DNA of 64,000 nucleotides from Pseudomaricurvus sp033283175 (lineage in GTDB: Bacteria; Pseudomonadota; Gammaproteobacteria; Pseudomonadales; Cellvibrionaceae): assembly GCA_033283175.1 (NCBI GenBank), contig JAWMQM010000005.1, forward strand, positions 42,836 to 106,835, given 5' to 3'. The notes below the pieces were generated by a model. It had not been told where the DNA came from, did no database searches, and was given only the letters and a program-made list of their open reading frames with translations. Shown in pieces: positions 7,445 through 16,869 of this stretch (position 1 is its first letter; each line of letters begins with the position of its first letter). The position numbers were made by a program, and so were the translations under genes.

Positions 7445-9307
7445 TTATTGCTCGTCGATAAAGCTGCGCAGGTGATCGGAGCGGGAAGGGTGGCGCAGTT
7501 TGCGCAACGCCTTGGCTTCGATCTGACGGATACGCTCACGGGTGACATCGAACTGTTTGCCCACTTCTTCCAGGGTGTGGTCGGTGTTCATGTCGATACC
7601 GAAACGCATGCGCAGTACCTTGGCTTCGCGGGCCGTGAGGCCGGCCAGCACTTCGCGGGTGGCTTCCTGCAGGCCGTGGGTGGTTGCAGAATCCACCGGC
7701 GAGACAATGGTGTTGTCCTCGATAAAATCACCCAGATGCGAATCTTCGTCGTCGCCGATGGGCGTCTCCATGGAGATTGGCTCCTTGGCGATCTTCAGGA
7801 CCTTGCGCACCTTGTCTTCCGGCATGTCCATGCGCTCACCCAGCTCTTCCGGGGTGGGCTCGCGACCCATCTCCTGCAGCATCTGGCGGCTGACACGGTT
7901 GAGCTTGTTGATGGTCTCAATCATGTGCACCGGAATACGGATGGTGCGCGCCTGGTCGGCGATAGAGCGGGTAATGGCCTGACGGATCCACCAGGTGGCG
8001 TAGGTGGAGAACTTGTAGCCGCGACGGTATTCGAACTTGTCCACTGCCTTCATCAGGCCGATGTTGCCTTCCTGGATCAGGTCGAGGAACTGCAGGCCAC
8101 GGTTGGTGTACTTCTTGGCGATGGAGATCACCAGACGCAGGTTGGCCTCCACCATCTCTTTCTTGGCGCGGCGGGCACGGGCTTCGCCGATGGACATGCG
8201 ACGGTTGATCTCTTTGACGCTGGCCAGGTCCAGGGAGCACTCTTCCTCGATCTGCTTCAGCTTGCGCTGGGCGCGGACAACTTCGTCACATACGGCTTTG
8301 AGGGCGTCGGAGTAGTCGCGCTTCTTGCCGATAATGTTTGGGATCCACTCTTCGTTGATCTCGTTGCCGGGGAACTCCTTGATGAAGGTCTTGCGCGGCA
8401 TCTTGGCGTGGCGCACGCACAGCTCCATGATGCGGCGCTCTTCGGCGCGCACACGGTCGAGGCTGTTGCGGACATTGACGTAGAGTGGGTCAAACTGACG
8501 TGGCGGCAATTTGAAGAACTTGAACAGGTCGCCCTGGGCAGCCAGTGCCTTCTCGGCCTGTTTGCTGTCGCGACCGCTCTTCTTCAGAATCTTGTCGACG
8601 GCGGCGGCGGCTTTGGCCAGTTCACCAAAGCGGGCCTTGGCCTCTTCCGGGTCTACGCCGGAAGTGGTTTCGTCGTCGTCGGAGACGGAGTTGTCGTCGC
8701 TATCTTCGTCGTCATCATCATCGTCGTCGCTTTTGGCTTTACTGGCAGCGGCCGCTTGCGGGGCCTCTGCCTGGGCGCCTTCGGGCACTTCGTCAGCAGG
8801 GTCGAGCCAGCCGGCGATAACGTCGGGCAGGCGGCGTTCCTCTTTCTCAACCAGAGCGAATTCTTCGATCAGCGCCTGCACGGTGCCGGGCCAGTAGGAC
8901 ATGGCGTGCATCAGCTCGCGGGTGCCCTCTTCGATGCGCTTGGCGATGGCGATTTCGCCCTCGCGGGTAAGCAGTTCGACGGTACCCATTTCGCGCATGT
9001 ACATACGCACCGGGTCGGTGGTGCGACCGGCTTCTGTCTCTACGGCGGCCAGCGCTGCAGCTGCTTCGGCGGCGGCTATTTCGTCTGCAGACGAGTCGCC
9101 GTCGGTCATCAGCAGGGTGTCGGCATCGGGAGCGGTTTCAAAGACCTGGATGCCCATGTCGTTGATCATCTGGATGATGTCTTCGACCTGATCTGGATCG
9201 GAGATATCTTCCGGCAGGTGGTCATTCACCTCTGCATAGGTGAGATAACCCTGTTCCTTGCCGCGGGCGATCAACTCTTTGATGCGGGACTGTTGCTGTT
9301 CAGACAT
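7445..9307 (-). CDS. rpoD: RNA polymerase primary sigma factor RpoD (sigma-70)
   Basis: A 620-residue housekeeping sigma factor. Region 1.1 is at the N-terminus (LIARGKEQGYLTYAEVNDHL), region 1.2 at about 96-130 (DPVRMYMREMGTVELLTREG), then a non-conserved region. Regions 2.1-2.4 follow at about 380-455, with RLVISIAKKYTNRGLQFLDL and YKFSTYATWWIRQAITR. Region 3 comes next, and region 4.2 with the -35-reading helix VTRERIRQIEAKALRKLRHP lies at about 570-600. The non-conserved region carries a run of seven Asp within a longer acidic stretch (about 193-215). It is the last gene of the macromolecular synthesis operon after dnaG, with a 137-bp gap that may hold an extra promoter, as in other gammaproteobacteria. 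Confidence 0.99.
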   Translation of the reverse strand: MSEQQQSRIKELIARGKEQGYLTYAEVNDHLPEDISDPDQVEDIIQMINDMGIQVFETAPDADTLLMTDGDSSADEIAAAEAAAALAAVETEAGRTTDPVRMYMREMGTVELLTREGEIAIAKRIEEGTRELMHAMSYWPGTVQALIEEFALVEKEERRLPDVIAGWLDPADEVPEGAQAEAPQAAAASKAKSDDDDDDDEDSDDNSVSDDDETTSGVDPEEAKARFGELAKAAAAVDKILKKSGRDSKQAEKALAAQGDLFKFFKLPPRQFDPLYVNVRNSLDRVRAEERRIMELCVRHAKMPRKTFIKEFPGNEINEEWIPNIIGKKRDYSDALKAVCDEVVRAQRKLKQIEEECSLDLASVKEINRRMSIGEARARRAKKEMVEANLRLVISIAKKYTNRGLQFLDLIQEGNIGLMKAVDKFEYRRGYKFSTYATWWIRQAITRSIADQARTIRIPVHMIETINKLNRVSRQMLQEMGREPTPEELGERMDMPEDKVRKVLKIAKEPISMETPIGDDEDSHLGDFIEDNTIVSPVDSATTHGLQEATREVLAGLTAREAKVLRMRFGIDMNTDHTLEEVGKQFDVTRERIRQIEAKALRKLRHPSRSDHLRSFIDEQ

Positions 9308-9444
9308 TCGAGACCCTGTTCACTTGGGTGGCGGAAAACATGAAATTATAGCCTATTTATTGCGTCATGTTCTATAAGTTCAAGGGGTTAAAACACAATG
9401 CTGCAAGAGAATCCGGCTATCGAACCCCTTGATATACGGGGGTT

Positions 9445-11400
9445 TCAGGGCTTCGGGCCGCCCTGATGGTATTCGCGGATCAGTTGCTTCTCAGATTCGC
9501 TCAGCTCATTAAAGTTCTTGCGGCGCAGGATTTCCAACTGTGAGCCCTGTTTTTCCCGTGCCATGCGCGCTTCCAGGCGGGCGAGGATCTCCTGGTACTC
9601 CTGCTGGACGTCGTACTGGCCGCTGAGGCGGGCGGCGTTGATCAGGTCAATCTGCGCCAGTTCGGCCAGTTGGTTGGTGGCCTGCTGGCCGTGGCTGCCG
9701 CGCCAGCGGCCGAGGATGCCGGGCAGGCTAAGGCCGGGGCGCTGTTGCAGCAGTTGCAGCAGCTGGTGGAACAGCTGCAGTTGCGGGTCCGGGCTGGCGT
9801 CTATTTGCGGCAGCTCCGGGGTGTTGATGGCCAGTTCCGGGTGTTGCAGCAGCATGGCGCAGAGCAGCTTGGCCGGCGGCATGCGGATGGGGCCGCTGCT
9901 GGCCGGGATAGGGGCTGGCTGGCGGCGCGGGCGCGTCTGTGCCGGCTGGGGCTGAGGGTCTTGCTGCTCCTGTAGCCAGGGGGGCGGCTCGTCATGGTTC
10001 ATGGGCGGCGGCGTGTGGGCTGCCGGAGCGTCGCGCCGGGGTTCCGGCTTCCTTTGGTGGTGAGCGGGTGGCTGCGGGGCCGGTGCCGCGGGTTCCGGTG
10101 GTGCGTCCACCAGCTCCAGCAGGGTGTCCAGTGGCAGTCCGGTACGTTGCGCCAGGCTGGCAAACATCAGTTCCCGGAAGACGCCGTTGGGCAGCCGGTG
10201 CAGCATGGGCGCCACGCGCTTGCTGTAGCGGGCGCGGCCCTCCATGGACTGGATGTCGATGCCGTCGGCAAGGCTGTCGAACAGGAAGTCTTCCAGTGGC
10301 AGGGCCAGGTCCACCATACGGGAGAACTTCTCCTGGCCCACCTGGCGTACCAGTGAGTCGGGGTCTTCGCCGTCGGGCAGGAACAGGAATTTCACCTGGC
10401 GGCCGTCCTGCATGGCCCCGAGGCTGTTCTCCAGGGCGCGGCGGGCGGCGTTGCGGCCGGCCTGGTCGCCGTCGAAGCAGAACACCACTTCCTGGGTGTA
10501 TTTGAAGGCCAGGGTCAGGTGATCCTCGCCGCAGGCGGTGCCCAGGGTGGCGACGCCGTAGCGGATGCCGAACTGCGCCAGCGCCACCACGTCCATGTAG
10601 CCTTCCACCACCAGCAGTCGGTCCAGCTGGCGGTTGGACTGGCGGGCCTCGTAGAGGCCGTAGAGCTCCTTGCCCTTGTGGAAGACCGGGGTTTCCGGGG
10701 AGTTGAGGTACTTGGGCTTCTCGTCGGCGCTCAGGACCCGTCCACCAAAGCCAATCACCCGGCCGCGCACATCGCGGATGGGAAACATGATTCGGTTGCG
10801 GAAGCGGTCGTACTGGCGGCCGTCTTCCGGGCGTTCGATCAGTAGGCCGGCCTCGGTCAGCAGGCGCGCCTCAGCGCTATTTTTGCCCAGCTCCTTGAGC
10901 AGGTTGTCCCAGCCTGGCGGGGCGTAGCCGATACCGAAGTCGCGGGCGATTTCGCCACTTAAACCCCTGCTCTGCAGGTAGTTGATGGCGTGCTGGCGCG
11001 CCGGGCTCTGGCGCAGTTGCAGGCGGAAGTGTTTGTCGGCCTGTTCCAGTACCTGGTAGAGATCCTTGCGCAGTTTTTGCTGCGGAGAGTCGTCGCGCTG
11101 CTCCCGTGGCACCTCGACACCGGCCATGCGGGCCAGGCTTTCCACGGCGTCGGGAAAGGAGAGGTGGTCGTGCTCGATGACGAAGCCCAGGGCGGTGCCG
11201 CTGGCGCCGCAGCCGAAGCAGTAGTAGAACTGTTTGTCCGGGCTGACGGTGAAGGAGGGGGTCTTTTCGTCGTGGAACGGGCAGCAGGCGCTGTAGTTCT
11301 TGCCGGTCTTTTTCAGTTTGACGCGACTGTCCACCACATCGACTATGTCGATGCGATCCAGTAGGTCATCAATAAAGGTTTGGGGGATAAGTCCGGCCAT
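9445..11400 (-). CDS. dnaG: DNA primase DnaG
   Basis: A 651-residue primase that lays RNA primers at the replication fork. The N-terminal zinc-binding domain has CPFHDEKTPSFTVSPDKQ and FYYCFGCGASG (Cys/His at about 40-65). The TOPRIM catalytic core at about 255-340 has VVEGYMDVVALAQFG and VFCFDGDQAGRNAA, the acidic metal ligands. The C-terminal 150 residues form the DnaB-helicase-binding domain. A long Pro/Gln-rich linker (about 425-490, with PPEPAAPAPQPP) separates the core from the helicase-binding part and is longer than in E. coli (581 aa total). The gene sits between yqeY and rpoD in the rpsU-dnaG-rpoD operon. Confidence 0.99.
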   Translation of the reverse strand: MAGLIPQTFIDDLLDRIDIVDVVDSRVKLKKTGKNYSACCPFHDEKTPSFTVSPDKQFYYCFGCGASGTALGFVIEHDHLSFPDAVESLARMAGVEVPREQRDDSPQQKLRKDLYQVLEQADKHFRLQLRQSPARQHAINYLQSRGLSGEIARDFGIGYAPPGWDNLLKELGKNSAEARLLTEAGLLIERPEDGRQYDRFRNRIMFPIRDVRGRVIGFGGRVLSADEKPKYLNSPETPVFHKGKELYGLYEARQSNRQLDRLLVVEGYMDVVALAQFGIRYGVATLGTACGEDHLTLAFKYTQEVVFCFDGDQAGRNAARRALENSLGAMQDGRQVKFLFLPDGEDPDSLVRQVGQEKFSRMVDLALPLEDFLFDSLADGIDIQSMEGRARYSKRVAPMLHRLPNGVFRELMFASLAQRTGLPLDTLLELVDAPPEPAAPAPQPPAHHQRKPEPRRDAPAAHTPPPMNHDEPPPWLQEQQDPQPQPAQTRPRRQPAPIPASSGPIRMPPAKLLCAMLLQHPELAINTPELPQIDASPDPQLQLFHQLLQLLQQRPGLSLPGILGRWRGSHGQQATNQLAELAQIDLINAARLSGQYDVQQEYQEILARLEARMAREKQGSQLEILRRKNFNELSESEKQLIREYHQGGPKP

Positions 11401-11470
11401 CGCGACAGTGTAGCGGCCTTTCAGGTGGCCCGATAGACTCAGGCGGGGCAGGAGGTTGTGGCCGGCTAGG

Positions 11471-11920
11471 TCAGCCCAGTTGAGCTTTCACTCGCTGGCT
11501 GACAGCGCCCATATCGGCGCGGCCCTGTACCTGCGGTTTTACCAGTGCCATCACTTTACCCATGTCGCGGGCGCCTTCGGCACCACTGTCGGTAATGGCC
11601 TGGGCGACGATTTGATCCAGTTCGGCCTCGCTCAGTGCGGCGGGCAGAAACTCCTGGATCACCGTCATCTCGCTGCGTTCAATGGCGGCAAGATCTTCGC
11701 GTCCGGCGTCTTCAAACTGGCTGATGGAGTCGCGGCGCTGTTTGCACATCTTGTCGAGAATCGCCAGCAGGCGATCGTCTTCCACCTCAATGCGTTCATC
11801 CACTTCAACCCGCTTGATTTCGGCCTGAATGCTGCGAATGGTCTGCAGGCGCTCCTTCTCTTTGGCGCGCATTGCTTCCTTCATGGCAGCTTTGATGGTT
11901 TCTTTGAGGCTACTGGACAA
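11471..11920 (-). CDS. GatB/YqeY domain-containing protein
   Basis: A 149-residue helical protein of the YqeY family, which shares the C-terminal tRNA-recognition domain of the amidotransferase GatB. The start is SSLKETIKAAMKEAMRAKEKERL and the second half contains QRRDSISQFEDAGREDLA and the conserved DMGKVMALVKPQVQGRADM helix pair, typical for the family. The exact role is not settled; it is thought to interact with tRNA or amidotransferase-like partners. It lies between rpsU and dnaG, its usual place in Pseudomonas-like genomes, with only 70 bp to dnaG and 75 bp to rpsU, so it is almost certainly cotranscribed. Confidence 0.93.
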   Translation of the reverse strand: MSSSLKETIKAAMKEAMRAKEKERLQTIRSIQAEIKRVEVDERIEVEDDRLLAILDKMCKQRRDSISQFEDAGREDLAAIERSEMTVIQEFLPAALSEAELDQIVAQAITDSGAEGARDMGKVMALVKPQVQGRADMGAVSQRVKAQLG

Positions 11921-11995
11921 GATTATTCTCCACGCACGAATGCCGCAGGCAGGGCCTGCGGCATCAGGTGAATTGCAAGAGCTGGGTAGCAGCTA

Positions 11996-12211
11996 TCAGT
12001 ACAGACGCTGGAACTTGCGGGACTCGCGCTGTACTTTTTTGGCGTGACGCTTAACGGCAGCAGCGGCAGCACGCTTACGAACGGTGGTGGGCTTCTCGTA
12101 GAATTCGCGGCTGCGAACTTCGGACAGAACGCCGGCTTTCTCACAAGCGCGCTTGAAGCGACGCAGGGCTACATCAAATGGTTCGTTTTCTTTCAGTTTT
12201 ACTGCTGGCAT
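11996..12211 (-). CDS. rpsU: 30S ribosomal protein S21
   Basis: A 71-residue very basic protein, the usual length for S21, with the family pattern PFDVALRRFKRACEKAGVL, EVRSREFYEKPTTVRKR and a Lys/Arg-rich tail ending RKFQRLY. S21 sits on the 30S platform near the anti-Shine-Dalgarno sequence and promotes initiation. It is the first gene of the macromolecular synthesis operon (rpsU, yqeY, dnaG, rpoD) and is divergent from tsaD. The 255-bp intergenic region must hold the operon promoter and the tsaD promoter. Confidence 0.99.
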   Translation of the reverse strand: MPAVKLKENEPFDVALRRFKRACEKAGVLSEVRSREFYEKPTTVRKRAAAAAVKRHAKKVQRESRKFQRLY

Positions 12212-12466
12212 CGGGTTACCTGTTTACTAGTCAATTCACCTGGAGCTGGATCCGGTCGGAATCCAACTCGATATCTAAGGGGCGCAGATTTTATACGCTT
12301 ACCCCCACGACTGCAATACGCAGTTAGGTGTTGTGGAAAAGGCCCCTGTGGCTGGCTCCCGGCGCCGGGGCTGTTTATTATGCGCGGCTATTATTGAACT
12401 GGTATTGAACTGGACTGGCATCGCTGGTGCAGGGCAGACACGATTACCCGCTGGGAAGGCAGAAAC

Positions 12467-13495
12467 ATGCGCGTACTGGGCATTGAAACCTCTTGTGATG
12501 AGACTGGCATCGCTCTCTATGACAGCCAGAACGGGCTGCTGGCGCACCGGCTCTACAGCCAGATCGCGCTGCACAGCGAGTACGGTGGCGTGGTGCCGGA
12601 GCTGGCCTCCCGCGATCATGTGCGCAAGACCCTGCCATTGATCAATGAAGTGCTGGAGGCCGCCGGCCTGCAGAAGAGCGATATTGACGCGGTGGCCTAC
12701 ACCTCCGGCCCCGGCCTGGTGGGGGCGCTGATGGTGGGGGCCTGTATCGGCCGTGCTCTAGCCTATGGCTGGGGTGTGCCGGCCATCGGTGTGCACCATA
12801 TGGAGGGGCACCTGCTGGCGCCCATGCTGGAGGCGGAGCCGCCGGCGTTTCCGTTTGTGGCGCTGCTGGTCTCTGGCGGCCACACCCAGCTGGTGGAAGT
12901 GAAGGGCATTGGCCAGTACCGGCTGTTGGGGGAATCCCTGGATGATGCCGCCGGCGAGGCCTTCGACAAGGCGGCGAAAATGCTGGACCTGGATTACCCG
13001 GGCGGGCCACAGGTGGCGAAGCTGGCGGAGAAGGGTGATCCTGCCCGATTCACCTTCCCCCGCCCCATGGTGGATCGTCCCGGCCTCGACTTCAGCTTCA
13101 GTGGCCTTAAAACCTATACCCTCAACACGGTCGCCGAGCACGCGCTGGAAGATGGCCTGCCCGACGACCAGACCTGCGCCGATATCGCCTGCGCCTTCCA
13201 GGAGGCGGTGGTGGATACGCTGGTAATCAAGTGCCGCCGGGCGCTACAGGAGACCGGCTTCAAGACCTTGGTGATCGCCGGCGGTGTTTCAGCCAATACC
13301 CGGCTGCGGGAGCGGCTGGAAGCGGCGCTGGCCAAAATCGGAGCGCGGGTGTTCTACGCCCGCCATGAGTTCTGTACGGACAATGGCGCCATGATTGCCT
13401 ACGCCGGCGCCCAGCGCCTGCTGGCGGGCCAGGGGCAGGACCTGGCGGTCAAGGTTACCCCGCGCTGGCCGCTGGATACCTTGCCGGCGCTGTAA
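12467..13495 (+). CDS. tsaD: tRNA N6-adenosine threonylcarbamoyltransferase TsaD
   Basis: A 342-residue enzyme (formerly Gcp/YgjD) that transfers threonylcarbamoyl from its AMP ester to A37 of ANN-decoding tRNAs, acting with TsaB and TsaE. Seen: the start RVLGIETSCDETGIALYD, the ASRDH segment, the metal-binding HHMEGH near residue 110, the VSGGHTQLV phosphate loop, and SGLKTYTLN plus GGVSANTRLR in the ATPase fold. The ATG at 12467 has GGAAGG about 7 bases upstream. It is divergent from rpsU, a common arrangement, and is followed 41 bp later by folB. Confidence 0.98.
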   Translation: MRVLGIETSCDETGIALYDSQNGLLAHRLYSQIALHSEYGGVVPELASRDHVRKTLPLINEVLEAAGLQKSDIDAVAYTSGPGLVGALMVGACIGRALAYGWGVPAIGVHHMEGHLLAPMLEAEPPAFPFVALLVSGGHTQLVEVKGIGQYRLLGESLDDAAGEAFDKAAKMLDLDYPGGPQVAKLAEKGDPARFTFPRPMVDRPGLDFSFSGLKTYTLNTVAEHALEDGLPDDQTCADIACAFQEAVVDTLVIKCRRALQETGFKTLVIAGGVSANTRLRERLEAALAKIGARVFYARHEFCTDNGAMIAYAGAQRLLAGQGQDLAVKVTPRWPLDTLPAL

Positions 13496-13536
13496 CCCGC
13501 TATTTTCCTGCGTCACCCATACATGGAGCTGGTTTT

Positions 13537-13911
13537 ATGGATATCGTGTTTATTGAAGACCTGCGCATCGATGCCATTATCGGCATCTACGACTGGGAGC
13601 GGCAGGTGCGCCAGACCCTGAGCCTGGACCTGGAGATGGCCTGGGACAATCGCGCCGCAGCCGCCTCGGACAATATCGAGGATGCCCTCAACTACAAATC
13701 GGTAGCAGACCGGCTGATCCAGTTTGTGGCGGGCAGCGAGTTCCAGCTGCTGGAAGCCATGGCTGAGCAGGTCTGCGATATCGTGCTGACGGAATTTGCG
13801 GTGGAATGGCTGCGGTTGCGTCTGCGCAAGCCGGGAGCGGTACCGCAGGCGAGGGCGGTAGGGTTACTGCTGGAGCGCGGCCGGCGCGCCCCGGATCCAT
13901 CGGCCGTTTAA
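13537..13911 (+). CDS. folB: Dihydroneopterin aldolase FolB
   Basis: A 124-residue folate-pathway enzyme that converts dihydroneopterin to hydroxymethyl-dihydropterin plus glycolaldehyde. The family start IVFIEDLRIDAIIGIYDWER contains the conserved Glu/Tyr substrate contacts. The central DALNYKSVADRLIQFV and LLEAMAEQVCDIVL helices, and the LRLRKPGAVPQARAVG strand with the conserved Lys-Pro, are all present. The C-terminus is a little longer than the minimal family. It lies just behind tsaD, as in many gammaproteobacteria, with GGAGCT upstream of its ATG. It probably forms a two-gene unit with tsaD. Confidence 0.95.
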   Translation: MDIVFIEDLRIDAIIGIYDWERQVRQTLSLDLEMAWDNRAAAASDNIEDALNYKSVADRLIQFVAGSEFQLLEAMAEQVCDIVLTEFAVEWLRLRLRKPGAVPQARAVGLLLERGRRAPDPSAV

Positions 13912-13944
13912 CGCTTTACGGCCGGTGGCGTCGCTGCAGGGGCG

Positions 13945-14268
13945 TCAGTGGGTACCGTTGACACAGTGCAGGCAGAGGTCGGCGTCGGGCACGGCCCGCA
14001 GGCGCTGGTGACCAATCTTGTTGCCGCAGTTGATGCAGATTCCCTGCGCGCGCCCCCCCAGTTTCTTCAGCACGTGTTTTACGTGCAGCAGCTCTTTGGC
14101 GGTGTAGACAGCCAGCTTCTCCAGCATGTCGTCACTGTCACTGACCTGGGTTTGCCCGCTCTCCCCGGTAGTACCTTTGCGACGCAGGTGCTCGTCCAGT
14201 GTGGCGAGTCGGACTGACAGTTCCTGCTGGCGACGCAGCAGCGTCTTGCGGGCTTCGATGTTGTTCAT
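13945..14268 (-). CDS. DksA/TraR-type zinc-finger protein
   Basis: A 107-residue protein: a helical N-terminal half (IEARKTLLRRQQELSVRL) followed by a C-terminal four-cysteine zinc finger with CINCGNKIG and DADLCLHC, spaced as in DksA/TraR. DksA-family proteins bind the RNA polymerase secondary channel. This one is shorter than DksA (about 150) and I do not see the DxxDxA coiled-coil tip, so it may be a TraR/YbiI-like relative rather than a true ppGpp partner. I preferred the ATG at 14268 to a longer frame reaching into the Hsp20 gene because the extra 32 residues are unlike the family. Hsp20 lies 52 bp upstream in the same direction. Confidence 0.85.
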   Translation of the reverse strand: MNNIEARKTLLRRQQELSVRLATLDEHLRRKGTTGESGQTQVSDSDDMLEKLAVYTAKELLHVKHVLKKLGGRAQGICINCGNKIGHQRLRAVPDADLCLHCVNGTH

Positions 14269-14320
14269 AGGTGCGCGCGGATCCTGTGAGTGAGGTGGGC
14301 GGCACTGCCGCCCACGGGTT

Positions 14321-14746
14321 TCAACTGATATCAATGCGGCGACTGGTTGGCGGCGGCAGCTCATGGCGCGGGATGGTCAGGGTCAGCACGCCATTGTCGA
14401 ATTTGGCGTTAATATCGCTGTCCTTCACGTCGCTGCCCAGGTTGAAACTGCGGGAAAACTTGCCGTAGCGACGCTCCTGCCGAATGATCTTGCCGTCTTT
14501 CTCTTCCTTGTCTTCCTGGTGGCTCTCCGCCTCCAGTGTCAGCACGCCGTTATCCAGTGTGACGTGGATGTCTTCTTTCTTAACGCCGGGCAGTTCAGCG
14601 CTGATCAGGTACTGGTCAGCTTTCTCCTTGACCTCAATGCGAGGTACCAGACTGCCGCCGTCCTTGTCGCTGAAGATTGCCGGGGTACGGAAATTGTCAA
14701 AAAAGTGATCGAAATCGAACAGTGAACCTCTGGGAACAAGACTCAT
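14321..14746 (-). CDS. Hsp20/alpha-crystallin family small heat-shock protein
   Basis: A 141-residue ATP-independent holdase. The N-terminal arm (SLVPRGSLFDFDHFFDNF) leads into an alpha-crystallin domain at about 45-135, with YLISAELPGVKKEDIHVTLD, the hallmark NGVLTLEAES and the closing DNGVLTLTIPR. The C-terminal tail ends in RRIDIS; a clear I-x-I assembly motif is reduced to IDI. The ATG at 14746 is set by a strong GAGGAGG 6 bases upstream; the frame is open a little further but without a ribosome site. I saw no clear sigma-32 promoter in the 228 bp before it, which also contain a REP pair. Confidence 0.93.
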   Translation of the reverse strand: MSLVPRGSLFDFDHFFDNFRTPAIFSDKDGGSLVPRIEVKEKADQYLISAELPGVKKEDIHVTLDNGVLTLEAESHQEDKEEKDGKIIRQERRYGKFSRSFNLGSDVKDSDINAKFDNGVLTLTIPRHELPPPTSRRIDIS

Positions 14747-14882
14747 AGCGACCTCCTCGGTTGACGAAACCAACAGTGGGATTCCCGACCAAGGATAGTA
14801 TCCGCCGGGAAAACCGGAAAGGAGTTGAGCTGGATCAAATAATGTTGAGGGACTGGGGACTGGGGACTGGGGTGAGGCAATC

Positions 14883-14964
14883 GTAGGAGCCCAGTCCTCT
14901 GGGCGATCTTTTTCTCCGGGACCGGTGAGGCCCCAAAGAATCGCCCGCGGGAGCGGGCTCCTGC
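14883..14964. repeat. Pair of REP-like elements in opposite orientation (BIME-like)
   Basis: One unit at 14883-14907 reads GTAGGAGCCCAGTCCTCTGG then GCGAT; the second at 14940-14964 is the same family inverted (its complement begins GCAGGAGCCCGCTCC and ends GGGCGAT). Each folds by itself, and the two face each other across 32 bp. The GTAGGAGC...GCGAT form resembles the REP elements of pseudomonads. It sits between the 3' end of ettA and the 5' region of the Hsp20 gene. Related units occur at 34462-34613. Confidence 0.8.
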
Positions 14965-14974
14965 GGGTGTCAGA

Positions 14975-16639
<1,665 letters not shown>

Positions 16640-16869
16640 AGGGGCAGAAACCTCATGCGTTGGCTGGGTTTGGAATTGGCCGCAAGTTTGGGAAAAAGGC
16701 CGCAGGGAGTCAATGCGCACACCACACAAAGAGGGCCTGCACAGCGATCTGTGCGCTGCTCGGCGGTTTTGCACTGTGGCGCCTGCGTTTGCCTTTGGCG
16801 GCCTATACTCAAAGGATGCCCGGCGATTTGTGGGCGTCACTATTATAAGAATAGCCGTGGAGGGTCTGA

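Noticed and set aside
7439..9343. 634-codon open frame on the strand opposite rpoD
   Set aside because: It mirrors the full length of rpoD, lacks any recognisable domain and reflects the GC-rich codon pattern of the true gene.
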